64,000 nucleotides of DNA from assembly GCA_016872195.1 (NCBI GenBank), contig VHAT01000002.1, forward strand, positions 1 to 64,000. The letters are read 5' to 3'. Shown piece by piece: positions 26,080 to 34,575 of this stretch (position 1 is the first letter of the stretch; each line of letters begins with the position of its first letter). The position numbers and the translations under genes are program-made. The notes beneath the pieces were generated by a model. It saw nothing but the letters and a program-made list of their open reading frames with translations, was not told the DNA's origin and made no database searches. This DNA is from Sphingomonadales bacterium (GTDB lineage: Bacteria; Bacteroidota; Bacteroidia; Chitinophagales; Chitinophagaceae).

Positions 26080-28014
26080 CTATTCTGATTTTCTGCTGAT
26101 AATTTCTTGAGAGGCCAGGGCAACGAATTCCCCGACAGGTTGGGCCCCCAGATCTCCTTTTCCTTGCCTTCTGACAGCTACTTTTCCTTCTGACATCTCC
26201 TTCTCCCCTACGACCAACATGTAAGGGATCTTGAGCAACTCGGTATCCCTGATCTTTTTACCGATCTTTTCGCCCCTGTCATCTGTCTCAGCACGAATGC
26301 CGGCCTTTTTTAGCGCTTGTTCCACTTGTTGGGCATAACCCAAGAACTTATCGCTGATCGGAAGTACCCTCACTTGAACCGGAGCCAGCCAAAGGGGAAA
26401 CTTTCCAGCGTAATGCTCTAGCAAAAAGCCAATAAATCGCTCGTGGGTTCCTAACGGAGCGCGGTGAATAATGAGGGGCGTTTCAGGATGATTTTCTTTG
26501 TTGGTATAGGATAACTTGAATTTGATGCCCGAATTAAAATCGACCTGATTAGTAGCCAACGTAAATTCTCTACCAATGGCACTCCAAATTTGAACGTCGA
26601 TCTTAGGTCCGTAAAATGCAGCCTCGTCTTGCACTTCAACAAAAGGCGTGTTCGTATCGATCAATACTTTTCTGACCATGGCTTCGGTCTCTTGCCAAAG
26701 AACCGGCTCATTGACATATTTCTGTCCCAACTTAGCCGGATCGTGCAAGCTGAGTCGCATAACATACTTGTCGATACCAAAGATGGTAAAGTATTTTAAG
26801 TACATCTCATTTACAGCCTTGAACTCCTCGAAGAACTGTTCTTTGCTGCAATAGATATGTGCATCGTTCATATGCAAACAGCGCACTCGCATTAAGCCAA
26901 ATAACTCTCCGCTTTGTTCGTAGCGATAACAGGTTCCGTATTCGGCAATCCGAAAAGGGAGTTCGCGATAACTCTTCGGTTCGGCATCAAAAATTTTATG
27001 GTGATGCGGGCAGTTCATGGCCTTTAGATAGTATTTTTCTCCATCCATCTCCATGGGAGGAAACATACTATCGGCGTAATAAGGCAAATGGCCGCTGGTC
27101 AAATACATACTTTCCTTTGCGATATGCGGGGTAACTACTCTCTTATAACCGGCTGCGGTCTCAGTCTCCTTTGCCAACCGCTCGAGTTCTTCGATCAGGA
27201 TCGTGCCATTGGGTAACCACAACGGTAATCCGGGCCCCACATCATCATCCATGGTGTAGATACCCAATTCCTTTCCCAACTTTCTATGGTCGCGTTTCTT
27301 GGCTTCCTCAAGCATCAAGAGATAATCGTCGAGTTCTTTTTGCGTTGGAAAACTGATCCCGTAGATACGGGTAAGCATTTTATTTTTTTCGTTACCCTTC
27401 CAATAGGCTCCTGCTAAACTGGTAAGCTTGATGGCTTTGATCGGAGCCGTGCTGGGAATATGAGGACCCCGACACAGATCGATAAAAGCCCCTTGCTTAT
27501 AAAAAGTGATCTCTCCATCGGTGAGTCCCTGCAACAGATCCAATTTGTATTCATCTCCTTTCTCGGAGAAATAACGGATGGCCTCTTGCTTGCTGATCTC
27601 AATGCGCTCGAAGGAGCTGTCTTTTTTTGCCAGCTCAGCCATCTTTTTTTCTATCAAGGCCAAGTCTTCTTCGGTAATCTTTCGGTCTCCCAGGTCCATG
27701 TCGTAGTAAAACCCTTGTTCGACAGCAGGTCCCACCCAAAATTTTACGCCGGGAAATTGCGCCTCTATGGCCTCTGCCAACAAGTGTGCGGAGGAATGCC
27801 AAAAAGTAGATTTTGCATCGGCATCGTTCCAAGTAAGCAATTGCAAAGAGGCATCTTTGTCCAAAGGACGATGCGCATCTTGTACCACCCCGTTTACCGA
27901 AGCGGCCAGCACCTTTTTGGCTAAGCCCTCTGAGATAGAGCGAGCGATGGCAAGCGCCGATATTCCTTTTTCGTATTGTCGTATGGCTCCGTCCGGAAAT
28001 TTTATATTGATCAT
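26080..28014 (-). CDS. thrS: Threonyl-tRNA synthetase
   Basis: Start moved from the track's 28074 to ATG 28014 (MINIKFPDGAIRQYEKG), because a TAAATTTG box at 28039-28046 lies between and the family starts here; 644 residues. Domains: TGS (1-60), the editing domain with HSSAHLLAEAIE and the C-terminal ligands of the second-additional domain, then class II catalytic core (MNCPHHHKIF, RCLHMNDAHIYC, HRAPLGTHERFIG) and anticodon-binding domain (VRVLPISDKF). It charges tRNA-Thr and heads the thrS-infC transcript. Overlap with the right-hand secreted-protein ORF in the track disappears with this start. Confidence 0.95.
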   Translation of the reverse strand: MINIKFPDGAIRQYEKGISALAIARSISEGLAKKVLAASVNGVVQDAHRPLDKDASLQLLTWNDADAKSTFWHSSAHLLAEAIEAQFPGVKFWVGPAVEQGFYYDMDLGDRKITEEDLALIEKKMAELAKKDSSFERIEISKQEAIRYFSEKGDEYKLDLLQGLTDGEITFYKQGAFIDLCRGPHIPSTAPIKAIKLTSLAGAYWKGNEKNKMLTRIYGISFPTQKELDDYLLMLEEAKKRDHRKLGKELGIYTMDDDVGPGLPLWLPNGTILIEELERLAKETETAAGYKRVVTPHIAKESMYLTSGHLPYYADSMFPPMEMDGEKYYLKAMNCPHHHKIFDAEPKSYRELPFRIAEYGTCYRYEQSGELFGLMRVRCLHMNDAHIYCSKEQFFEEFKAVNEMYLKYFTIFGIDKYVMRLSLHDPAKLGQKYVNEPVLWQETEAMVRKVLIDTNTPFVEVQDEAAFYGPKIDVQIWSAIGREFTLATNQVDFNSGIKFKLSYTNKENHPETPLIIHRAPLGTHERFIGFLLEHYAGKFPLWLAPVQVRVLPISDKFLGYAQQVEQALKKAGIRAETDDRGEKIGKKIRDTELLKIPYMLVVGEKEMSEGKVAVRRQGKGDLGAQPVGEFVALASQEIISRKSE

Positions 28015-28038
28015 GCAAATTGCTTTAGGCAAGGCCTG

Positions 28039-28046
28039 CAAATTTA
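28039..28046 (-). promoter_or_regulatory. -7 box TAAATTTG of thrS-infC
   Basis: Exact TAnnTTTG, 24 bases before the thrS ATG at 28014. No T-box-like or leader-peptide structure fits in the remaining 20 or so bases of leader. Confidence 0.55.
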
Positions 28047-28137
28047 ACAAAATAAGGCCAATTGAAGACCGCACTCAAAAGCTTGTTAAAATTGCTTTGG
28101 GCAAGCGGGTATTTTCACGAAAAATGCTCTATTACCC

Positions 28138-28145
28138 TACATTTG
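28138..28145 (+). promoter_or_regulatory. -7 box TACATTTG of the paralogous secreted-protein pair
   Basis: Exact TAnnTTTG, 11 bases before the ATG at 28157. It rejects the much earlier track start at 27767. Confidence 0.55.
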
Positions 28146-28156
28146 TAAAGTCCGTT

Positions 28157-29296
28157 ATGAACTATCGTAAAATTCTGATCACCCCCCTTTTAGTAGGGCT
28201 GACCTTTTGCTCTTTAGGTCAACAACTGACCGGTATATGGAAGGGTTACTTTATTACCAAGGATCGAAGTCACTATAAGATCGAAATTCAAGTTAAAGAA
28301 AATAATGGGGAGCTAACCGGTGTTACCTACTCTTATCTCAATACAGAATACTATGGTAAAGCAACCCTGACCGGACATACCGATAACAAGCATCTTTCTA
28401 TTTCGATACAAGAGATCAAGACCGTCGAGGTCAGGTCGGCGGAGGGTTCCACAAGCTGCTTGATGAACTATTCACTCTCGTATAATCGATCCGGAAAAGA
28501 AGAATTCCTGGAAGGGCGTTTTACCAGTCAATACGAAACGAGCGGTGAGAATTTCAAAAAGGGAGGCGATTGCGGAGGGGGAACTGTCTTTTTGCGCAGA
28601 GTATCGGTATCCGACTTTTATAATGAGCCTTTCTTGAGTAGCACCCCAGCTTCAAAAAAAGTTTTCTTTAACGAAGTGCCTCCCCCCAAAAATAAACTAA
28701 CCAATACGGCAACGGCAAGTTCTAGTAAGCCTGTCTCAAAGCCCAATACGAATACCGCACTTAAAAAGCCTGCTGGCAGTAACCCCTCCAATCCTAAACC
28801 GATTCAGACGGCCGCCTCCAGCTCCTCGACGGAGCCCGGAACAACGATTGGATCACCTGTGGTGGAGGTCCCCTCGGCCGACCTAACATCGGCCCCGGTT
28901 CTTACCCAACCGGCTGCACCCAAAATTGCACCCACCCCGGTCAACAATAACCGTCAGAACGAATTGGTCAAAGAAATAATTGTCACGACCAATCAAGTGA
29001 ACATCTCTATTTATGACAATGGCGAGATCGATGGAGACACCCTATCTGTTTTTCTAAATGGCAAAGTGGTGCTTTCTCAAAAAAGATTGAGCACAACGCC
29101 GCTGCAACTGGGCATTAAATTGGATGAAAGTCGAGACGTACAGGAATTGACATTTGTAGCCGACAACCTGGGGCGGATTCCCCCCAATACAGCCCTGATG
29201 ATCATAGATACGGGGAAGCAACAACAGCGCTTGCAAGTGCTTTCGACAGATAGAAAAAATGCGGTCTTTCGATTTTTATTTCGACCTACCCCATAA
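28157..29296 (+). CDS. Secreted two-domain protein A, unknown function
   Basis: The track ORF begins at 27767 inside thrS; the ATG at 28157 opens a signal peptide (MNYRKILITPLLVGLTFCSLG) and follows a -7 box, giving 379 residues. Domain 1 (about 22-155) is a beta-rich, lipocalin-like fold beginning LTGIWKGYF. A Ser/Thr/Pro/Ala/Asn linker (about 175-265) follows. Domain 2 (about 270-379: LVKEIIVTTNQVNISIYDNG, DGDTLSVFLNG, PPNTALMIIDTG) recurs in the next gene. I recognise no named family with a function. Probably co-transcribed with the paralogue 25 bases downstream. Confidence 0.75.
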   Translation: MNYRKILITPLLVGLTFCSLGQQLTGIWKGYFITKDRSHYKIEIQVKENNGELTGVTYSYLNTEYYGKATLTGHTDNKHLSISIQEIKTVEVRSAEGSTSCLMNYSLSYNRSGKEEFLEGRFTSQYETSGENFKKGGDCGGGTVFLRRVSVSDFYNEPFLSSTPASKKVFFNEVPPPKNKLTNTATASSSKPVSKPNTNTALKKPAGSNPSNPKPIQTAASSSSTEPGTTIGSPVVEVPSADLTSAPVLTQPAAPKIAPTPVNNNRQNELVKEIIVTTNQVNISIYDNGEIDGDTLSVFLNGKVVLSQKRLSTTPLQLGIKLDESRDVQELTFVADNLGRIPPNTALMIIDTGKQQQRLQVLSTDRKNAVFRFLFRPTP

Positions 29297-29320
29297 TTTT
29301 CCTTTTGTTATCTTCGGGAC

Positions 29321-30178
29321 ATGTCTCGGATTTTTCTATTTTTTATAGGTTGGAGTGTATTGCTGACTACCCTATCGGCCCAGGACTTGTCTGGTCAATG
29401 GAAGGGCAGATTAGTGATGGCTCCCAGCGGCTGCTTTCCGGTATATAACTTAGAGTTTGACCTGCAAATAAGCGATTCTCTGGTAAGAGGCACGGCCTGG
29501 CATTTTTCGGATTCTCAGAATTATGTAAAACAAAATATGGAAGGCATCTATCGGTCCGATAGCCAGACCCTTTTTTTACGAGAGACCTCCATTGTAAGCC
29601 AGCAGTTGCGATCGGATTGCATCCCCTGTTCTAAAAGCTATAAACTGTCCTACCACAAAGCTTCTGGCGCTTCCAAAACCGATGAACAGATCCGCGGCAG
29701 CTGGTTTACTCCGGGTGGTTTGGCCCAAGACGGCAAAACCTCTTGCGAACCGGGAACAGTTGTGCTCAACCGTTTTTCGGTAAAGCCCACGGAACGAAGT
29801 TTTCGAACAGCATCACTGCGCAACAAGACCAATGCACTCGTTAAGGAGATAGTCGTGGACAGCGGGCTGGTTCACATAGAATTTTTTGATAACGGCCAGA
29901 TCGATGGCGATACCATTACGGTCTACGTAAACGATAAGCCCATTGTGTATCGACAAATGCTAAAGACACAACCTGTAACTCTTTCGGTGCTTGTCGACCG
30001 TCAAAAAAGCGTGCAGGATGTAGTTATGGTAGGAGAGAACCTGGGCAGCATACCGCCCAACACCGCACTGATGATCGTTACGGCGGGTAAAGAGAGATAT
30101 CGACTCTATATGACCGCCGACGAAAAGCAAAACGCCCTGGTTCGCTTTATCTATAAAGAAAGATCGGAGTTTCCTTAA
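29321..30178 (+). CDS. Secreted two-domain protein B, paralogue of A
   Basis: 285 residues with a signal peptide (MSRIFLFFIGWSVLLTTLSA). Same build as the preceding gene but without the long linker: LSGQWKGRLVMAP opens domain 1; domain 2 shows LVKEIVVDSGLVHIEFFDNG, DGDTITVYVND and IPPNTALMIVTAG, clearly homologous to A. Four cysteines (SGCFP, SDCIPCSKS, KTSCEPG) in domain 1 may form disulfides. The pair looks like an old tandem duplication. Its stop interlocks with that of the convergent TonB receptor (TTAA at 30175-30178). Confidence 0.75.
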   Translation: MSRIFLFFIGWSVLLTTLSAQDLSGQWKGRLVMAPSGCFPVYNLEFDLQISDSLVRGTAWHFSDSQNYVKQNMEGIYRSDSQTLFLRETSIVSQQLRSDCIPCSKSYKLSYHKASGASKTDEQIRGSWFTPGGLAQDGKTSCEPGTVVLNRFSVKPTERSFRTASLRNKTNALVKEIVVDSGLVHIEFFDNGQIDGDTITVYVNDKPIVYRQMLKTQPVTLSVLVDRQKSVQDVVMVGENLGSIPPNTALMIVTAGKERYRLYMTADEKQNALVRFIYKERSEFP

Positions 30179-32538
30179 AAACTAAAATTCCAGGTGACAG
30201 AGGGTAAGATCGGAAAGAGAGAAACCTGCTTGGTCGACACTTTTAGGTCTCCCCCTGTGATGGAACCCTCCTGATCGAAATAAATAAAATAAGGATTAAA
30301 TCTACTATAGAGATTATAGATACTAAAGACCCATTGACTCTTTACCTTGCGTGAAGTGGACGGAACGGGGGTATAGGTCATAGAGAGATCCAGACGATGA
30401 TAGGACCGCATTCGATATTGGTTGATGCGGCTGTATTCTTGATTTAGTACCCCATTCATCACATAGAAACGTTCGGGAAGCGAAATAGCATTCCCCGTAC
30501 CGTACACGAAAACAGCACCCATCTTCCATTTTTTGGTCAACGCATAATTGCCAACAACAGACAGATCGTGTCTGCGGTCGAAACGAGCAGGATATCGTTG
30601 CCCCTCATTGAGATCCGGAAATTTTCTCCAGGTCCAAGAAAGAGTATATCCTACCCACCCTGTAAACGATCCCCTCACTTTGTTGATGAACCATTCCGCT
30701 CCATAACTCCATCCTTTGCCAAAAACAAATTCCGTTTCGGGATCACTGATCGACGGCGTATAGCCCTCGCGGTACTCGATCTGGTTTTGCATGTCTTTAA
30801 AATAGATCTCTACGGAACTTTCTATAGCGTTATCTGCAAAATTCTTAAAAACCCCGGCAGCATACAGCCAGCTGAGTTGCGGCTTTACACGATAGGTGCT
30901 GGGCACCCAAAGATCGGTGGGCAATGTAGTGCCCGCATTGGAAACAAGATGAATATATTGTATGTTGCGGCTCACCGAAGCCTTTATGGAAAGATCGGGC
31001 TGTATGGTGTAACGGAATGATGCACGAGGCTCTAACCCACCATAACTGACCACCGGTTGAAGAGCTGTGTACACCATGCTATCGAGTTTGTTTCCAAAAA
31101 CATCTCGTTGGTAACGAGTAAAAGGACCGGTTTGTGTAAACCGACTATAGCGAACACCATAATTGAATTGCCAGCGACTGTCCAATTCCCAATCATCCTG
31201 AATGTAAAGAGCTGACTCCAGCGCATATTTAGCCACTTCGTTATTGGGCGCAAATACGACTGAATCTTGTCTACCAGAGGCCACATTGGGAAGAAAACGA
31301 TGCTGTGTGGTCATCACACCAAATTTCAATTTGTGCCCCGGTAAGGGATAGTAATCAAAATCGGACTTGAGCGACCAGTCCCGGATCCCCGAGTTGAGCC
31401 CTACGGAAAAATTATCCTGCCTGGCCGAAAACTGAAATTTATAATTATTAAAGACCGCGGTCGTGTTGGCAAAAAGACGGGGGCCAAAAACGTGATTCCA
31501 CCGCACCGTTGCCGTGGCATTACCCCAGGGTATGCTGGTGCTGAACGATCGTCGATTATTATTAAAATCAAAAACATCCCTTCCAAAATAGCCGCTGATG
31601 AACAGACGATCTTTTTTAGAGAAGCGATGATTGAACTTAGCGTTTAGGTCATAGAAATAATACCCGGAGCCATAAAAACTGCTATTCTTGCTGATAAAAG
31701 GGGTTATCAAAGCATCGATGTAGGTCCTTCTTCCTGATACAATAAAAGATGATCTGCCTTTTTCGATAGGTCCTTGCGCGGAAAAACGAGAGGCGATCAG
31801 CCCGATTCCTCCATCAAACTGAAATTCCTTTGCATTTCCCTCTTTCATGGAAACATCCAGTACCGAAGAAAGCCTACCTCCATATTGCGCAGGCATTCCG
31901 CCCTTGATCAAGGTCAGATTGCGTATGGCATCGCCGTTGAAGATCGAAAAAAATCCAAATAAATGACCTGTGTTGTATACCACGGCATCATCAAGTAAAA
32001 TAAGGTTCTGATCAGGGCCACCCCCTCGCACATAGAAACCAGCGTTGCCTTCTCCGGCATTACGAACACCGGGCAGTAATTGAATGGTCTTTAAAATGTC
32101 TACCTCTCCCATTAGGACCGGTAAGGATTTGATCTGGTTTACCGACAGGTCAATCTTTCCAAGTTGAGCAGCGGTAATATTTCCATCTCTTTTTTTGCTA
32201 AAGACGACCACCTCTTGTATGGCGGCAGAGCGCGGCACCATATCGATGTTTTGCGTCTCGTTATTCTTTATGGAAATACTGATCGATTGAACCTGATACG
32301 ATACATGCGAAAAGGTAAGCAGGTACGAACCCGGCTCCAGGGTCAATGAATAAAATCCGAATTGATTGCTCAAAATACCCTTGGCCTGACCATTGATCTT
32401 GACGGATGCGCCCGATATCACTTCACCGGTCAATGAATCTTTGATATAGCCATTGAGGGTAAAACGGTTTTGGGCCATCATAAGGGTACTCCAACAAAGA
32501 AGGGCCGTGATCAAGACGATTTTTCGAAACATGACCAT
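30175..32538 (-). CDS. TonB-dependent outer-membrane receptor
   Basis: 787 residues. Signal peptide (FRKIVLITALLCWSTLMMAQ), then a carboxypeptidase-regulatory-like beta-sandwich (about 25-105: LNGYIKDSLTGEVISGASVKIN), a plug domain (about 110-225: VRNAGEGNAGFYVRGGGPDQNLILLDDAVVYN) and a 22-strand barrel ending in aromatic VTWNFSF, the usual C-terminal signature. It takes up a ligand across the outer membrane using TonB energy. No SusD partner lies beside it, so it is not a classical polysaccharide locus; cargo is unknown. The third codon ATG (MFRKIV) is an alternative start. Confidence 0.9.
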   Translation of the reverse strand: MVMFRKIVLITALLCWSTLMMAQNRFTLNGYIKDSLTGEVISGASVKINGQAKGILSNQFGFYSLTLEPGSYLLTFSHVSYQVQSISISIKNNETQNIDMVPRSAAIQEVVVFSKKRDGNITAAQLGKIDLSVNQIKSLPVLMGEVDILKTIQLLPGVRNAGEGNAGFYVRGGGPDQNLILLDDAVVYNTGHLFGFFSIFNGDAIRNLTLIKGGMPAQYGGRLSSVLDVSMKEGNAKEFQFDGGIGLIASRFSAQGPIEKGRSSFIVSGRRTYIDALITPFISKNSSFYGSGYYFYDLNAKFNHRFSKKDRLFISGYFGRDVFDFNNNRRSFSTSIPWGNATATVRWNHVFGPRLFANTTAVFNNYKFQFSARQDNFSVGLNSGIRDWSLKSDFDYYPLPGHKLKFGVMTTQHRFLPNVASGRQDSVVFAPNNEVAKYALESALYIQDDWELDSRWQFNYGVRYSRFTQTGPFTRYQRDVFGNKLDSMVYTALQPVVSYGGLEPRASFRYTIQPDLSIKASVSRNIQYIHLVSNAGTTLPTDLWVPSTYRVKPQLSWLYAAGVFKNFADNAIESSVEIYFKDMQNQIEYREGYTPSISDPETEFVFGKGWSYGAEWFINKVRGSFTGWVGYTLSWTWRKFPDLNEGQRYPARFDRRHDLSVVGNYALTKKWKMGAVFVYGTGNAISLPERFYVMNGVLNQEYSRINQYRMRSYHRLDLSMTYTPVPSTSRKVKSQWVFSIYNLYSRFNPYFIYFDQEGSITGGDLKVSTKQVSLFPILPSVTWNFSF

Positions 32539-32586
32539 TAAACAAAAAATACTGAAAATGGTTGAAAAACGCCGCAGTAGTCTGCG

Positions 32587-32594
32587 TACCTTTG
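32587..32594 (+). promoter_or_regulatory. -7 box TACCTTTG of the ABC-F gene
   Basis: Exact TAnnTTTG, 13 bases before the ATG at 32608 in the divergent gap with the TonB receptor. Confidence 0.55.
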
Positions 32595-32607
32595 CGCCCG
32601 TTAAACG

Positions 32608-34575
32608 ATGTTGGCAGGATTACAAAATATCAACTTTGAGTTTGGGGCTAGGACCATATTACAGGATGCCACTTGGCATATACAACCCTGTGAACGTATT
32701 GGCCTGATCGGTTATAACGGAACGGGTAAATCTACCCTGCTTAAATTATTGGTTGGAGAGTACCAGCCTAGTAAGGGAACGGTAGAAAGAAGTCGCGGCA
32801 CGACCATTGGCTATCTGCATCAAGACCTGCTCAGCTTCGATACCCATGAAACGATCTTATCCGTTGCCTTAGGTGCTTTTGCTCGTGTATTGGAGTTAGA
32901 GAAACTGATCGAAACCCTCGGCGTAGAACTGGAAAAGACAGGAGACGAAAAGATCCTACATCAATATAGCGACTGCCTGCAAGAGATGGACACTCTTGAT
33001 GGCTACAGTATTCATCATCGTACCGAAGAAGTGCTCCAGGGGCTGGGTTTTAGTAACGAAGATCTGCAACGTCCCTACAAAGAATTCAGTGGAGGTTGGA
33101 GGATGCGGGTCTTGTTGGCCAAGATGATCTTACAGCAACCAGACCTGCTCTTACTCGATGAACCGACCAACCACCTGGATCTACCCTCCATTGAATGGCT
33201 CGAAAAATACCTGCTACACTATAAGGGTTCAGTCGTCATGGTTAGCCACGATAAGTACTTTTTGAACCGCATGGTCAACAAGATCGTTGAGCTCTATCAA
33301 CAAGAGTTACATATCTATAGCGGTAATTATGACTTTTACGAGAAAGAAAAGGCTGTCAGGATGGAGTTGCAACAAAAAGCCTTTGAAAATCAGCAAGACT
33401 ATATTCGTCAACAAGAACGGATCGTAGAGCGGTTTCGCGCCAAGGCCAGCAAGGCTGCCATGGCACAGAGTATTATCAAGAAACTAGATAAGCTAGAACG
33501 GATCGATGCTGCCGAATTGATCCGACCCAATATCAAGATCAATTTCAGGGTCGATAAAACGCCCGGAAAAGTGTTGGTAGAACTTAAAGGGATCAATAAA
33601 TCGTTTGGAAAGAACTGTATTCTCAAAAACGGAGTGGCCGAGATCGAACGAGGCGATAAGATTGCCCTGATCGGAGCCAATGGAAAAGGAAAATCGACCC
33701 TTCTACGCATTATCGCAGGAGAAGAACCCTTTGAGGCAGGAGAACGAAAATGGGGGCATAATGTATCTGAAAGTTTTTATGCGCAGCACCAACTTGAATC
33801 TCTTCGTCTATCTCATACCATTTTGGAAGAGATGAAAGAATGTGGCAGTCAACTGAACGACCTTGAGTTGCGTGGCTTATTGGGCTGCTTTTTATTTAGC
33901 GGAGACGATTCCGACAAAAAGATCAGTGTGCTGAGCGGTGGAGAAAAGGCCAGGGTCGCCTTAGCCAAAGTGATCGTCAGTAAAGCGAATTTTTTATTGC
34001 TGGATGAACCAACCAACCACCTCGATCTGCATAGTTGTGAGCTCCTGATCGAAGCCCTCAATAATTACCAGGGGACGATGATGTTGGTTAGCCACGACCG
34101 ACATTTTATCGCAAAAACCACCAATAAGATCTGGGAGATCGTAGATCAAGAAATCAAGGAATTCAAGGGAGGATATGAAGAATGGGTAGCCTGGAAAGAG
34201 CGAATGGCAAAACAAAAAATAGTCAGCACCAACAGCCAGACACCAAGCACCCCTGCTGTAGAGAAAGTAGCAGATTCCACTGTGCGACCCAAAACCCCTC
34301 CCGCAACCCAAGCAGGAGCAGTGGATAAAGAAAAGAAAAAAGAACTTCAGAAAGCGCAAAAACGATTTGAGCAAGTAGAAAGATCGCTGGCCGAATGGCA
34401 AGAGAAAAAACAACAATTGGAATTGAAATTGAGCGATCCTGGCATCTATTCCAGTAAAGATGTATTTCTGGAGACAGAAGCTGCTTTTACCCAAGCAAAT
34501 CAACAGATCGATCAGCTAAACAAAGAGTACGAGCAGCTCTTTGAAAAGATCATGAATGCAACGGATACCCCCTAA
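32608..34575 (+). CDS. ABC-F family ATPase (Uup/EttA-like)
   Basis: 655 residues with two ABC nucleotide-binding domains and no membrane segments, so a soluble ribosome-associated or related ABC-F protein. Domain 1: GYNGTGKST Walker A, FSGGWRMRVLLAK signature, LLLLDEPTNHLDL Walker B. Domain 2: GANGKGKST, LSGGEKARVALAK, LLLDEPTNHLDL. The linker is helical and charged; after domain 2 comes a Pro/Thr stretch and a C-terminal coiled coil (about 575-650: QKRFEQVERSLAEWQEKKQQLE), as in Uup. Antibiotic resistance cannot be inferred. Stop interlocks with ftcD on the other strand (CTAA). Confidence 0.9.
   Translation: MLAGLQNINFEFGARTILQDATWHIQPCERIGLIGYNGTGKSTLLKLLVGEYQPSKGTVERSRGTTIGYLHQDLLSFDTHETILSVALGAFARVLELEKLIETLGVELEKTGDEKILHQYSDCLQEMDTLDGYSIHHRTEEVLQGLGFSNEDLQRPYKEFSGGWRMRVLLAKMILQQPDLLLLDEPTNHLDLPSIEWLEKYLLHYKGSVVMVSHDKYFLNRMVNKIVELYQQELHIYSGNYDFYEKEKAVRMELQQKAFENQQDYIRQQERIVERFRAKASKAAMAQSIIKKLDKLERIDAAELIRPNIKINFRVDKTPGKVLVELKGINKSFGKNCILKNGVAEIERGDKIALIGANGKGKSTLLRIIAGEEPFEAGERKWGHNVSESFYAQHQLESLRLSHTILEEMKECGSQLNDLELRGLLGCFLFSGDDSDKKISVLSGGEKARVALAKVIVSKANFLLLDEPTNHLDLHSCELLIEALNNYQGTMMLVSHDRHFIAKTTNKIWEIVDQEIKEFKGGYEEWVAWKERMAKQKIVSTNSQTPSTPAVEKVADSTVRPKTPPATQAGAVDKEKKKELQKAQKRFEQVERSLAEWQEKKQQLELKLSDPGIYSSKDVFLETEAAFTQANQQIDQLNKEYEQLFEKIMNATDTP

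Noticed and set aside
27767-28156. Extended N-terminus of the 28157 gene in the ORF track
   Set aside because: It overlaps thrS on the other strand; a -7 box and a signal peptide place the start at 28157.
28015-28156. T-box or attenuator upstream of thrS
   Set aside because: Gap is short, no specifier stem or terminator-antiterminator pair can be seen.
32608-34575. ABC-F antibiotic resistance protein
   Set aside because: The Uup-like C-terminal coiled coil and housekeeping context favour a general ABC-F factor.
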